A stretch of DNA of 64,000 nt from Pipra filicauda (GCF_003945595.2 NW_024104909.1:992001-1056000); one strand, 5' to 3'; shown: positions 12,801-26,790, counted from the first letter of the stretch. The notes: generated from the sequence alone by a model not told the origin. Numbers and translations are program-made.

Positions 12801-15574
12801 ATCTTTCCTTTTCTAGAGATACTTATTTTCTTCCTCTTTTAGGAGTTTAGCAGACTAAAAGGAAGTAACTTGCTGCTGTCCTCAGAAAATAGGCATACAG
12901 AGGGAAGTCAGCCTTGTGAAGCTGCTACAGACAGCCCTCCTTTTAAATAAAGATTAAAGTAACTTTTCCTTAGATGGTGAGAATGAAGTATTCTTTCACA
13001 ATCCTAGTTTTGGGACACTTACCAAACCTTGCATCTCCAGCCAGACCTGGAAGTCAAACCATCAATCGCTGCATTGAGGTCACATAAAGTCATATTTAAA
13101 AAGGATGAATGAAATCAGCGGATTCAGTTTCCCATTTCTTGTGGCTGTTCCTTTACAAATGGATCTAAATTTGGTGGCTGACTGGCAAACAAAGAGCAAA
13201 GAATTCAGCAGTGAGAAAGATGGAGACCAGCATCTGAAGGCAGGTGGGTCAGCAATCCCTATTTACTGCAAACACCTTGACTGTGACTAGAAGGACCATG
13301 CTGGGCATCTTCTGCTCCTGAGGATGACACATCTCCAGAGGCACTCACTAAACAGTCCAAAGGGCAAGAACCAGTTCACCTCATTGAAACAGGCAGAGAA
13401 AAATGTAGAGAAAAACAGCTAAAGGAGGCAAGGAAGGGGAAAAAAAAAAAGAGTAGCTCACAGACAAATTGCACAGGAACTCACAAGGTTGTTCCTGGGA
13501 CATGGCAATACCAGAAGGTCCAGCTCCCAGAACTCCAGACCAGAAGGATGAAACACTTTTTACTGTGGCATGAGAACATTAGGGCAGTGTTTGGGAGGCT
13601 TATATATGTCATTACCATTACCAGGTTTGACCATCACTCAGGCAAATCCTGTGCTTGATTTTTCTTGGAGCACTTCACAGCAAGCGAAACTTGACTTCAA
13701 GGACTGTGCTGGGGTTTGCTGTTATTTTTGCCTCATAGATTTCTTCTGTTTTGGTTCTCATCCATTAGGACAGGCAGATATATGGGCTTTCACCTTTATT
13801 ACGCAAGTTCCCCAGTATCTTTTCATCTGGTATGCATAACTGAGGGCACGTATATGAAGTACCATGTCCATTTAAAGTGCTATAAAGGAGCTGTTTGAAC
13901 TCTTGTTCCATCCCTATGTATTTTTATACAATTAAACCCAGTTGACAGCTCCACACATAGGAAAAATAAGTGAAAATGCAAGCAATGTGCTTTTTGTTCT
14001 AAATAAATTATCCACTGTTCAGATAAAAGATTGGTATTTAGTTTTTTTTCCCCTCAGTTTCTTAAAGACAGAAGGCTAGGTGACCAAACAGTGGGTGTTT
14101 CTGTTGATATCTCTTTACTCCAGAAATTCTGAGTACAAGGTACTTGCTGACACCCAAGTAAATTCAAGAGGGGAGGGAGGCCCCAAAGACACTGTGATAA
14201 TTAGTGAAATTGAGGAGGTGAGGAGAGACTCTTAAGTGCTCTGAACAATAGATCTCAGCGGCAAACCTACATGGGGAGAAGATCTTACAAGCACCTCAAA
14301 TGCTCCAGCTCCAGCTCACAGCTTCCCTGACACTGAATACAGAACAGGCCCATTGCAAAAGCCATATTTTGGGAGCCTTAGTAGTGGAGAACTGGTTTTA
14401 TTCTGCATTTTGGATGGCAGTGGGTGAGCCTGAAATCACCTCCAGTTGACACAATGTGCTGCTGCTACCAGCAGAGCACTAGAGCTAGTCTGACCCACTG
14501 CCACACCCTGTAATCATCCCAACGAGAAACGAAATCCCATGGATGAAGGAAAAGGCTGTTTTCTGTGTATGGTCTGGAGCACAAGAGCTGTGAAACACCA
14601 GAGCCCATCTGTGTGACACAAGCACACCATCTGTTACAGGGTGCATTCGGGCCATACCACGCAGACAGGATTGCACTGACCAAGTAGGTACTACAAAAAT
14701 GCCTCAGTGCTTTAGATGTTTCCTCCTTGAGACAGCACAGAAAAGCAATCCACAGTTTTGAAAAAAAAATATCTTCTAGTCACCTCTCTAGTGCTCACGT
14801 ATCACACTATCTGTTACTGACCCTGCCCTCCTCTGCAGAACTTCACCTGTTCAGGGCACAGGATAAATGGATTGATATCCTTATTTCACCCCCCCTCCTT
14901 TATAGTTTTCCATCACCCAAATCTCATGTTGAATGCAGCATTATTCCCTTTGTTGGAAATTCCTCTAGGACAACTTTCACAAGTGAATCTTGTATTTATT
15001 TGTGTTGCTATTCTGGAGGAAGGAAAACCCATTATCCTCTTATGCACAAAAAGCCAACTGCAATGCTGAAATTGTCAGAACTCTCAAAACGTGGGTGCTC
15101 GATTTTAAATGCTCTGGGCCTAATACTCAGCATTTTTTAAAGACTTCTGCCTTGATGCATGCTCAGCACATCAGCAAGTCTGATCTGGGTCTTAAGTAGC
15201 AGACAGAAAGCTGAGGACGACCCTCTCCCAGGGAGAAGAGCTGCCTCCCAGCTTGGCTTCAGCAGAAACCAGCACAGAAGCACCTCTGTTTTCCTGTCTG
15301 CACCTTCTGCCTCTTCCACTGCAAGGCCTTTTAATGTTGCAAGGGGTAATGAAGGGGCCCCGTGCCCTTCCCTTCCTACCTGCTCTGTTGGCTCCTCCGG
15401 CATGAACCACCCCATGCACTGAACAAGCAAGAGGGCTGAGGAAAAGGCTCTGTGTTCATACATCAACAAGAGTAGAGAAAGTTATGGAATGCCACATGAT
15501 AGCACCGTGCATCAGATCACTGTTCTGGGTCTCCATGGGCAAAGTCCCCAGCCCCTCTCTCAGATCAGCATTGT

Positions 15575-15613
15575 GGGGTCACCATAGTCGGGGTCACCAT
15601 AGTCAGGGTCACC
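15575..15613. repeat. 15-bp tandem triplication carrying GGGTCA half-sites
   Basis: The unit GGGGTCACCATAGTC occurs twice without change (15575-15589 and 15590-15604) and a third time as a 9-bp partial copy (15605-15613). Each copy contains GGGTCA, a nuclear-receptor half-site of the RGKTCA type, so three half-sites stand in direct orientation with a 15-bp period. It may be a chance minisatellite seed or a small receptor-binding cluster. Confidence 0.75.
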
Positions 15614-18390
15614 TCAGAGGCAAACAAGGGTTTTCTTCTCCAACCTGCCATTCTTTTGTACAAAAGGGAATTTTACCCTGTTACCAGAACTAGCTGAGCT
15701 ATGTGGGTCAGAAGTAACCTCCTCCAGCCTAACAGGCTTGAACTAAGGCCGAACTAAGGAAGTTTTCAGCTACGGTACCTGAAAACTCCAGGAAGCATTG
15801 GAAAACACCTTTCCAGTTTCCAAACCCTGTACAGCCTTGTAAAACTTTGATTCAACACAACAGTCAAACAACCCAGTGAGACACAAATCCAGTCTCTCAC
15901 AAGCCCCATCTCTTGCTAGCTCCCAACACTACCTGCCACCGTTGGAGGAGCTCACCCTCCTCACCTCCTCCCCTGTCACTGCCCAAAACCCCATTTTTTT
16001 TGCTGAATGCCTTTTCTGGAGGATGAGAGGAGAGAGCTGGCTCACCTAACCACGAGTGCTGGAGACTCCACAGACAGAAGCAGCAGCAACAGGAATTGCA
16101 GTTTCCAGTCCCCGAAGTCTTAGCCGTGAGCACCATCAGAACAAATACACTTTTCAGATACTATAACTGCCAAAATTTTAAACCATCCACTATAGAGCCT
16201 GTGCTGTTGTCACAAGCTTATAATTCAATCATATTGGATGGATTCTCACACGGACAGCAAAATGTATGTTCAAGCTGCCAACATCCCTCCCACCTCCAGC
16301 AACCGACTTGCCAAATGATACATCCCTGCTTCAAAGTGGGAAAACTGGAAGGTTATCAACATAAAGTAAATTGTAAGACTCTGACATGAGCAAAACAATG
16401 TAATTTCCTCCCCCTCTGTTTTTACTAAAATTTGCCAAAATAATTCAGCCTTAGGCAGAATCTCAGCGTGGAAGAACACCAAACAACACAGTCTGATAAG
16501 GATATGAGCAACTACAACAAAGTCTTATATAATGGGAAATGTTGGGCAACCATGACTACAGCCACCTCTGCCAGCTCTGCCTATAGAGTAAATGAGCAGT
16601 ATTTTAACACTCTGCTAACCCCCTCTCCAAAACTCCGAGCGAGTCTGTAACATGACTCATAATATCCTTGGCACGCATTTTGATCGCGGAGTTGATGAAA
16701 GCACCCGTCCCTGAACCCGTGTGTGAAAACTGTGGATGAATTAATCAAAACATGCAGGAGCTTGTGACACCAATGCCTGAGCCTGCACATCTGCAGCTGC
16801 AGTGGTGAGACTCCTGTGTGACACGATGTGACAGCAGAGAGACTTGGCTGCCAAGCTTGGCTGCTGGTACCTTGTCACATCCAGGGAAGAGAGAACAGTA
16901 TTTGCCAGCAGTTCTTATTCTGGGAGTGATCTTTCTGGGCTATGTGTACATCCACAGTGTGATGTAAAACTCATACTGAGTAAGGCAGTGAGGAGACTCC
17001 TCTGTTGTGTGTGTGCATGTTGCTAATGCTCAATGGCATCCTCTTCTCGCCCAAGATAAGAACAGATGTCTATGTATTCTGCAGATGTGTTTGCAGCTTT
17101 AAGCAAATAATAAAGGAATTTAGGAATTTCACTGCTGGTGACTTGGTGACATGGACTCTTTACGTGCAGGATCACTTTGTTCCCTGCCTGCTGAAGGGCC
17201 ATAATGCCCGACCTCCAAGTCTTCAACCTCACAACTCCTCAGCCTCACCATTGGAAGTCTACCTCAGTCCAGGTGAGCAATCAGAATAATTAATCAGGCT
17301 GTTTTCTCCAGAAGTAAGGAAGAGGGCTTTCCCAACCAGCTACTTCCCAACACTAACCTTGCAAATGTCCCCACCACCTCAGAGAGTGTATTATCTGGGA
17401 AAAGTCAGAGAACAGATTGAGACAAAGAAGTATCTGCACAATTCCTTGACTGGGGCCAACCCCAGGAGATCAGGAGGCCATGAATGTCTGCAAGAAGCTG
17501 TCTTGGGACCAGCAAGAAGAATCCTCATGTTGCAAATGCAGTTGTACCCCAAAAAAAAAGGGGTTGGGGATTTCATTTTCTGCTGCAAACAGAAGAGATA
17601 CAGGGACACAACAGTTCTCAGGACACTGCTCAGAAAGACTTGGACTTCATTTTTGGGGAGAACACCGTTGCTGAGGAAGCCTTCTGTCCCCCTGGTAGTT
17701 TAGGGCAAGTTCACTAAGTGATAAAACTCTGACACTGACCTTCAGTGAAAATGTGGTAAGAATCCCCACTGGTGAATACACCCCCAGAACGGTGCCTGCA
17801 AGTCTTAGAGAGGAGACATTTCTATCAGTCCTAAAGAGGACACCAAGGGCCATGATTCAATCAGCAGGAGAGGATGTGCTGGAGATCACTAGAAAATCCC
17901 TTCTGATCCTGAGCAACACCACTTTCCCAAGTGACAAGAACTAGCAGGCCAAGGTCACCTGCCTGGCTGAAATGCAGGCCAGGAGGGATGACTGAACAGT
18001 GGTAAGAGACAGGGCTCTTCAAACAGAAGTCTGAAACGTGTGGAACTGTTAGTTCTAGAGCAAGTAAAGATTTTGACCCAGTTTCAGATTTTAAGTCCAT
18101 CTCCTAAACAAAAGCAGCTGAAGTTTAAATGAGCCAATTCTGCAGATCATTATGTTGCTATTACACAATTCCTTCTAATCCCTGAAGTGTGGAAGATGTG
18201 CCAACGCCAACCCAGGCACATCTTTGTCATTTCAGCTGGACTTCCATCCTTTCCACTAAAGATTTCATTCTGCTAAACCATTCTTGACGAATGCCAAACA
18301 CTAAAATCTCCCAAATATTTATTGTAATTTCTTTGGCCACACTATCACAAGTGCCTAAATTCCCCTTCTCAGCTGGAGAGCTATCTAGAC

Positions 18391-18648
18391 CAGAGGTCTC
18401 CAAATCTTTCAGCCAAATAAACATCACAAAGGCTCATGAGCCCCTATGAGTAGTAAGGGAGAGATTGTTTGTGCCACAAAAGGAACAAAAATGACCAGCC
18501 ATCCCCTGCTGGCTATTCTCCTCCCCTAAGAACTTGGTCTAATCCCCTCTACCCTAGAGTCCTTAAAAAACAATGTGCCAAGGAAAGGGAGTAACTGCTA
18601 TGCATACTGATTCCCCCCAGCTTGGATGTGGCTCGTGGAGGACCACTG
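18391..18648. mobile_element. Possible remnant of a hAT-like non-autonomous DNA transposon
   Basis: The left end reads CAGAGGTCTCCAAAT and the right end reads GTGGAGGACCACTG. Taken as inverted ends, both resemble the CAGTGGTTCCCAAACT-type termini of Charlie/MER elements. The interior includes the phrase 'catgagcccctatgag', reminiscent of such elements. The 8-bp flanks (ATCTAGAC and CCAGCCAA) do not match, so no target-site duplication supports the call. Chance resemblance is quite possible. Confidence 0.2.
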
Positions 18649-21600
18649 CCAGCCAACTGCTAAGAGCAGCCCCCTCTGAGCTGCTGTGCTAAGGCAAGAG
18701 GTTGCTTTTCATCCCTCTGTCTCAGGGATTGCCCAAAGAAACCTTGGGGCTGCCTGCAGCTCTCCTAGGATCAGCAGCAGAGCTCTTCCCACATCACCTC
18801 TGGGTCTCCTAAGCCCAGCAGATAAAAGGGCTGTGGAGCCTGCAGCCACTCTTGGACCCTCCCTGAGACAGTCTGAGAAGCAACTCAGGCTCCTCCAAAC
18901 ATTTTGGGGAGAAGAGGATGCAGTTCAAGGAGCACATTTCAATTTCTCTTCCAATGGCTGCTACCACAGCACCCTTCAGGTGAGGAGGTACACATGTTCA
19001 CTGGCTGCTGTCTCTAAAAAGAAGCCACAGTCAAAAAAGTAACATTATAGACCTATAAAAATAAGGTTTTACTGCTGCTGACTAGCTGGGACATGCAGAA
19101 CATGTGTTGCAGGGAACATAGCATGATTTTATTAGCCAACACAAAGCCATTCATGCAGAGTGGACCAAATGGGGTGGGTTGAATTAAGAGAACAATAGCA
19201 GTTCATCAGATGGCCCTTTCTTTCACATATGTCTTCAACTTACTGCACTAGCAAATACTTAGAGCAACTTGGAAATACATGTTCATCCGAAGAGACTCAC
19301 GTTATTAACACATTAGATTAAAATCAAAATAATGGAGAACGTAACCTATTCCTGATGCTGTTCATTAAATGACTAAATCTAAACCAGCAGCACTCAGTCA
19401 GCCTCCTCCTTTTGGAAACTCACTTGTGACCAAGTGACTATTCGCCTGATTTAGCCCAAACCAGCACTTTGCAGCTCTCCTGAGACTAAATGGGATTGTC
19501 TTTCAGCACTGAACACTGCCCAAGTGTGTGGGTCAGAGGAGAGCTGTGCACCCCTCGAGTTGTCCAGGGGAAGATGTGCTCAGGAAGATGTGCTCTGAAA
19601 GGGGAAAAAACCCACCCCGTTGCGTCAGCGGCTAATGCTAACCACGTTTCAAATTCGATCATGGATTCCAGTTCCCCAAATAACAAAACAATAGACACCA
19701 AAGAGGAAAAGTGGAAACTGCTACTTGGGGAAGCTTGCCATGACATGCTGGCTGGAAGTGTGCTGGGACTAAATCCTGCTGCAGCCGGGCTGGGGCTCAG
19801 CACGCCAAGGGAGCCTGCAGGAAAGGCAGGGCTGGCTTCCCCGTTTGGAGCTGCCTGCTGGCCCGTCTGCCTCCCTCCCAGCTCATCTCCAGCTCTCCTT
19901 GCACTGCCCACTCGATTCATGGTATTTGTGCTGCTCACTCACCCCAGGGTGAGAGGGATGAAAAGAGCTGGGGCAGCCTGGAGATGGGCTTGGGAAGGAG
20001 AGACTTCAGAAGTCACGCAGCAGGCTCTGGCTCTGGCTGTCCTTGCGATGGGCACCCCTGCAGTGTCTTCAGGATCTGGAGATGCCTTGGTCTGGTTTTA
20101 TGCCTAACCATTTATTAAGACCTGTGCTTTGCAAAACAACAAGGTAGGTGAGCAGAGATGCTGCTGGTTTAGGAAAAGCCAGCCTTACTGTTTGTTCCTA
20201 GCTTAAATTACAGATTTGCCACAGGACACCAGTACAAATGATAAGGCAGCATCACCCTGGCTTAACCTTTGTCATAGAATTCCTAATCTTCTCCAAGATT
20301 AGATTTTTGTTCTCCTTAACTGCCAGCCTAGCTCCACTAGACTGCAGGGGGCCAGGTCCACAAACACAAATTAATTACATCAGCTGTAATTCACACCTCT
20401 GGAGTTTGAAGGAGTTTGAAGCTACTCCTTAAGTTCTTTTGCATAAGGCAGTTGAGGAAAAAAAAAATCTAGTAGTGTATCACACTGAACTACAGATTTC
20501 TGTTGCAGAAGGAGCACTACAGAGATTAAACTCTGATATTCCAACTGGTGAATTCAAGTAGACAAGGTTTGTTTCAGCACGCATCTCTGTCTATCAACTC
20601 AAAGAGTCCAATCTGACACCTCTTAGATCTGCAACAGCAGCAATGAAACAGTCATAAGGAGATCTCAGCTCATCATTTCATCAGTTTGGACCTTAAAATT
20701 CAGTCCCTGTCCCCCACAAAGGCTCAGAGACACAGGAGTTTCCCAGCTGCTGCTGAGGGACATCCCTGTCCACCATCCAGCCACACCAAAGAAAAGCTGA
20801 AATGTCACCAAGGAAGATGCTGTTCCTTGAGGGCTGGAAAATCCCCCATTCTGACACAAGTCCTAACATTTCCACTACCAAGCCGAGCAAGCAAGGACCT
20901 CCAAATACCACCACTGTGCAAACAATAAATGAGAACCTTTGCAGTGTGACCTTGAGGCAAGGAACACACCGCTGCCAGCAGATCTGCAGAGAGCGAGCTC
21001 GGAATCACTGCTTCAGCCAGAGGTGACAGACCCATGGGCAGGGCAAGGCCAGGTAACTGTGCAGTCATTCCCCACAGGAAACTGGGAAAGATTTGGCCAA
21101 TCCCCTGCTGATGCAATGACAAAGCAATGTTCCTATAATTCACTAGGAAGAAGCTGCAAAGTGGCTTGGTTTGCTTGGAGAAGGACAATTCCCCATCGCA
21201 GCGGTGGCTGCAGCAAGGAGGAGACCCAGTCGTGCCGAGCAGTTGGCACTGCCAAGGCCATCCAGATGGCTCTAACTCAGCCAGGACAACATGCCAAGGG
21301 AAATCTCCATGCTTCCATCCTCTCCCTGCTTCCTTCCTGCTCCTTCAGCCCGGGGCCTACAGACAGAGAAAACCATGGGCAGCTCAGTGATGGATGGGCA
21401 AAACCTTGATGTGTTATCAGACTGATGGGGAGATAGTGGCCCTAAGCTCATCCTGCTGGAATGGCACATCAGAAATGCCCCTGGCTTTCTGCTTTCCATC
21501 AAACACGGTGGCACAACACAAGTTTTAAGCATTTTTTCAAGTTCAGTACTCCTACAGTGACCACACGCTGCACAAGAACAGCTTCCAAATCAGTAAGAAA

Positions 21601-23935
21601 ATTTAAAAAACAACCCAGTGCTAAGGACTAATTGCTTAAGATAAAACACCCCCTTATCTCCCAAATGATTTCCCTGACCCTTTGATGCAGGGCAGTTCTC
21701 CTCTGAATAAAAACGTGAGCTATTTACCCAGGGTGGGATTTTCATGAGGGCTGTAGGTGTGTCAAGGCAAGGTCAGTAAGGGGATGGGTGCTTTTTTAAA
21801 TTTCGATTTTTTTTTTTTTAGGGCCAACAGCTACAGCTTGGAAAAGCTAGCAGGGAAACTTCCAAGCCCTCAGATTACCCTCCTGGTCTACAAGAGAAGC
21901 AAGAAACTGAAAGTCAAACACAGGCTGAGAACAAATGTTCCAAGTTAAATACGTTAATCAATTAGATAATTGCAGTAAAAATGCTGCTCAGTGCTCCCGA
22001 AGAGGCCGGGAGAGGTTAGTGGGGAGAGACATGGCAAAGCTGCAGAGAGGACAGCTGTCCTCCACGAGGCACTGAGGTTATGTGGTGGTGAACATTTAGA
22101 CACGTCAGAAAATAAACATCTTCTCTTGAATTTGGGATTTTTAGGATCAAGCCAATGCAGCTCCCAGGCCCATCTCCAGAGCCTCCATGTGAACAGAGCT
22201 GTTCCTTAGCACTGGTCCCCCAGAAATGCACAGTTTGCATTCTGGAGCAGCAGCCGGGTGGGTGCCTGTGCTCTCCTCCTACAGACCTTCCAAAAGCAAG
22301 CTGCTTTCCACAGAGGGGTTTCTTTGGGATGGCAAAGCCCTCCGTGTGCAGGGATCCTACAGCACCAAGCCTGGGCAAGGACAGTGACCACCTCTCCCCA
22401 CAGACCCTGCCTGGGGACCATCCCAGCTAGAACCACACGATGAAAGGCCCAACTCCTTCTTTGCATAGCCTGGAAAGAATCCCAGCAATTTCAAGGACGG
22501 CAGTCTCCCTGCCCGCCATCTCCCCTGGATTTTCAGCACGAATGCCAGCTCCATACCCCACAGGAGTGAGTTATTTTAAACATTTTCAGCCCGTGTTGTT
22601 GTGTGCTGAGGTAAAGTTGGGCATGAAGAAATCACTCGTTGAGTTAACTCTGTTTTACTCGGCAAGTGGAACAAATTTCATCACCCCCTACAAGTCCATT
22701 CTGTTTTCTATTTATACTGCAGCCATTTGGTGCAGGACTCAGGAGCAGCAGGAACAGGTGATGTAATGCACTGTACAAACAGCATTCTGTTCATACAGTG
22801 GGAAAATAAAGTGTATTCTCTTGGTTTCTTTGATCACACTTAAAACAATCAGATTAGAAGTCACAGATAACCCAATACATGCTGGAGATGAAAGGACTCT
22901 GGAGAAATAAATCACCCAAAGTTAGATATTAAGCAAGATTTCTCTCTCAACAATCAACTTATCTGCGGAGAGAGGAGGAATGACCATGTGGTTTCAAAAT
23001 CCTGCCAGGCATTTTATTTATTTTTATAATACCATAAAGCTACTCCACCCACTTTTTCAGAATGAACGTTGCATTACACAACACATCAAAGGGACTTTAT
23101 GGCCTAAATTAAGCAATAAAATAGTTGAGATTGTGCGTTATGCTGAAAATTGGCCTGCTCCTGGTGCCTGTGAGATGGGAGGCAAACACTGCGTGTTCAG
23201 AGCACCTGAAGAGAGCTCGGGGCAGCGTGGCCTGAGGTATCAAAGTGTGTGGCACTTGCATTTAGTAGCCCAAAGTGAAGTTCTGAGGCTGTTGGTGTCC
23301 ATTTTAACCCTCTGTTGCCCACGGGATGGTACCAACTCAAGGCACAGCATGAGATACCTGGGACATCAATAGGATATGGGGTCCTTCTTGCCCATAACCT
23401 TTAAGGTTTGGTTTATAGGTGAAGTTCTCTTGGAAGCTGTGGGCTTCATGGATGTGGTTCCCCACCTTTGGGAAAGGAGATGGGAAAACTCCGGGGAAAG
23501 GAGTTGGTGGGTCTGAAGCACAGCTGCACTTCCCACCATCTGGCCATCTCCCGCCTCTCCCACCTTGACCAAAATGACACAAAAAAATAAAACTAATTAA
23601 AGCCTCTCTTAAAACATTTTCTGGCTTGTGTGCATTTTGAATCGAAAAGTAACCAGAAGTCGGGATACCTAAGAGTGGTGTGTTGGTGCTCAGTGTTTAT
23701 TTTCCAGCTCTGCCTCATGGCCTTACACAGAGAGGTGAGAAATGAGAGGCTATCAAGAGAGGAGAAAGTTGGCAGATCCCATCGCTCCAAAGCAGAGCAG
23801 GGACTAGGCAGAGTTTCCATTAGAGCAGCTTGGGAGGCACAAGAAAAGTCAGCTTGCAATGACACATGAGCTGGTGGGTCCCACACACCCTGGTGCGTGT
23901 GTGTCCTTTCCTTCCCATTCCCAGAACAGGGTTCC

Positions 23936-23955
23936 AAAAAAAAAAAAAAAAAAAA
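23936..23955. repeat. Poly(A) tract (about 20 A)
   Basis: A pure adenine run lies in AXIN1 intron 2, immediately left of the candidate regulatory segment at 23.96 kb. There is no recognisable retrotransposon body to its left, so it is treated as a simple homopolymer. Confidence 0.9.
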
Positions 23956-23959
23956 GAAG

Positions 23960-24300
23960 TTTAATTAATTTGGGCCCTATCATGACTTTCTGTGGCCTGA
24001 CTCATAGTGTTTGATCTCCCAGGGCTGGCGAGAGGTGTTTGAGCCTGCCCTCGGAGCCCCTGGCGCTCCAGCCAAGCACCAACAATGACTAGACAGACTT
24101 CAGTGCCACTCCTTCCATCTATCAATAGAGTCACTGTTGGGCGAGCTGACTCACCCCTTTCCCTGAGAACTGTTCGGCACCGGTTCGCCATCAAAAGGGC
24201 AAAAATAGAACTGAATAATTCCATGTTTGCGGAGAGTTACTTTAGCAAGAAGAGGGGTTTTATTCTGAGGTTTTGTTTTGAGGAGGTTCCTCCAAAGAAA
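23960..24300. promoter_or_regulatory. Candidate intronic enhancer with two AP-1 sites
   Basis: This non-repetitive segment carries two perfect TGACTCA AP-1/MAF-type sites (23998-24004 and 24147-24153). It also has an ATCAATA ONECUT-like site at about 24121, TTAATTAATT at its left edge and several CpGs (GGTTCGCC, TTTGCGG), which are uncommon in the surrounding intron. No open frame crosses it convincingly. High complexity plus motif clustering suggests a conserved non-coding element, but conservation was not tested. Confidence 0.3.
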
Positions 24301-25105
24301 GCTTGTGCTGCTGCAGAACTGGCCAGGAGCTCCTGGAGGACATGCTCAAGTGGTTTTTGCTTCTAAGTCATGCTCCAAAGGCACAGTGAGGAGGATACTC
24401 AAACCCACAGACTGCGTGTAAGGAAAACACACGTACACAAAAGCTCTGGAAAACCCAGGTATGGAAGCAGAGCTGTTCATAAACCAGCCTGCCTCGGCAC
24501 AGCACTTCCCAGGGCTGAAGTGGGCAGTTAGAGGGCTTTTCATTTTCCCTTTGTGTCTCTCCACCCCTGACACAGAATGTAAAGCCCCAGACTGGCCATG
24601 CCAATCTCTGTTACATCTTCCTCCATCGATCCCAAGGTCAGCACAGCCAAGCCTGGGTGGAGGTAGAGAGGTGAACATACCCAGCCTGACACTTCTATTG
24701 CTACTGTAAAACACAAAACCCAACCAGAACTACATAGAATTTCCTGGTAATATCTAAGCTCAATTAAGTAGTAAGTTTAATGTCCCACCAAGGATACATG
24801 CATGTTGAGAAGATGACAACAGCAAAAGCTTCAGCACGACTGAGCATAACAGACCCAACGAGACATGACTTTAGACCTTGGCCATGCAACATACCCCCTT
24901 AGTCAAGTCACCTCAGCATTCCAGACCTTCCCACACATGCTCTGGTCCTAGAGGAGTGCCAGAATGGCTGGGTCAAGGGTGGCTGAGAAGCTGATGGGAC
25001 ATGAGGACCAACTCCCTGTGCAGAGATGTCAGACTGGGATAAGATACGCTTTTAGTCTGCAGCAGATCCAAGTTCAGTACGATCCTATTCTCTACATCCA
25101 AGTAC

Positions 25106-25242
25106 CATCACACACCAAGGAGAATTGGGATTCCCAGGGACCACCACACACCCACAAGAACTGGGATTCCCAGGGATCATCACACAGCAAGGAGAACTGG
25201 GATTCCCAGGGACCACCGCACACCAACGAGAACTGGGATTTT
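25106..25242. repeat. 36-bp minisatellite, about 3.8 copies
   Basis: Units begin at 25106, 25142, 25178 and 25214, each with the core AACTGGGATTCCCAGGGA or a one-base variant. The 36-bp period is a multiple of three, so a plus-strand frame through it gives a repeated dodecapeptide with the motif ENWDSQG. The frame has no promoter, splice or family support and lies antisense within AXIN1 intron 2, so I treat it as a repeat and not as a gene. The TGGGATTCCCA core is itself palindromic. Confidence 0.9.
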
Positions 25243-26680
25243 CTGTCTCTACTGGCTTCCTTCAGGCTGCTAAGCTTTAATTAACTGATTTCTCTACAGT
25301 ATTCATGAACGTCAGCAAGCTCTACAGTGTCTTTTGATTAACTGCATTTAAGCAATTAATTCTAAATCAGCCTATTCCTCCTGAAACTTGATGCAATATG
25401 ACTGAAAAAAGAGATGCCACTAACTTGTTAAGAAGACAGAAGCTGTCTGAAAAGAGTTTTAGGAAAGTACAAGCCAGACTTCTGCACATGAAGACAATAT
25501 TTAAGGTTTCTAGATTCTTTGAAGGCCTCAAGGACTTTACAGGAGAGACCGGTCTCAGTACAAACAGGTCACCTGATGCAATTACAAGTCATGGTGGAGT
25601 CCCTAAACTTATCTCAATCAGACACTCTTGATTTCCTGTTCGTGGCATTGACAAATAAAAAGCTCTACATTACAGGTAATTATACTTCACAGAGGACAAC
25701 AATTAAGAAATAGCCAATTACATTTTACAAGCGCAGGATAATCAAAAGCTTCCTCAAATATCTAGAGTTGCAATAAGTACTTAAAAATGGCAACTCCCAA
25801 CAAATTGCAGGTAATTTAGAGCAATTTACACAGATGACATATTTCCCTATCTGTGCTCAAAACCTTCAAACTCGGTTCTGAAAATACCGCAGGAGTTCCC
25901 GGAATGTATCACTGATGATTTCTAAAAGCAGGTCCTCACCCATTTCCACCTTCACTGGCCTCGAAGGTGAGATGCAGGACACCATAGTGCAAAGAAAAAT
26001 TCACTGCCAGGACAACACATTTTAGCTCAGGTATTTAAAAAAATGGGAGCATGCATGCATACCAAATCTAAACAAACCCACAAAATACCTACTCCTTCTA
26101 TTTCTGTTATTTGAAAAATATCCTTGATTTTAATAGTGCATAATTTGATTTAAACCCTATAATTTTTAAAGGAACAGTCATTTGAGTCACCTGCTTTATT
26201 TGCAAGCCAATGCTGTAGCTTGCACACAGTCAATACAAGAGGATCAAGCAGCAAATTAAAAATCACTAAATGACTGAGAGCAAAGGAAACGTGCCTTTTT
26301 CATTTCTAAAGCTCAATCTTTTAGACAGGAGGTTTAAAAGCACCCTGAAAGGAGCAGAAGAGGAGAGATGGACAAGGATATGATCCAGTGTAGTGGCTGA
26401 TGGAGTACAGCAATTTCATCCCTCCCTTTTTTGGGGGGAGGGGGGAAAATGCTTTTCCTTACTTATATGCCTTGGGTTGCTGGAACTGGAGTTTCACCTC
26501 AGAGCAGAGCTCTCATATTGTATTTCACAATTCTTTACAGTCTCCCTGTCTCCTGGCCACCAGTCCAGCTGTTAGTGACATTACTTCAACCATATGAGCA
26601 CATGAATTTCTGGAGGGCTTGTTGCTGTATAAAAGCTGATGAAGTCCCTGAGGATCCGCTCGGCAATTAATTAAGGACTA

Positions 26681-26790
26681 AAATCACAGAGGTGTTGGTT
26701 GGAAAGGACCTTTGGAGGAGCAGAGTAGTTCAACCTCCAGACTGAAGTGTCAACACCAGGTAAGGTGGCCACAGCTGAGGTCCTTACTGA
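26681..26790 (-). mobile_element. Short CR1 LINE 3' fragment
   Basis: The plus strand reads as the reverse of a CR1 tail: 'aatcacagag', then 'ttggttggaaaggacct', then 'gttcaacctcc'. Only about the last 100 bp of the element remain, and the right edge is approximate. It lies in AXIN1 intron 2 in the same orientation as the gene. Confidence 0.75.

Noticed and set aside
24964..25284. 106-codon frame with dodecapeptide repeats
   Set aside because: It is the translation of a 36-bp minisatellite, antisense in an AXIN1 intron, with no promoter or splice support.
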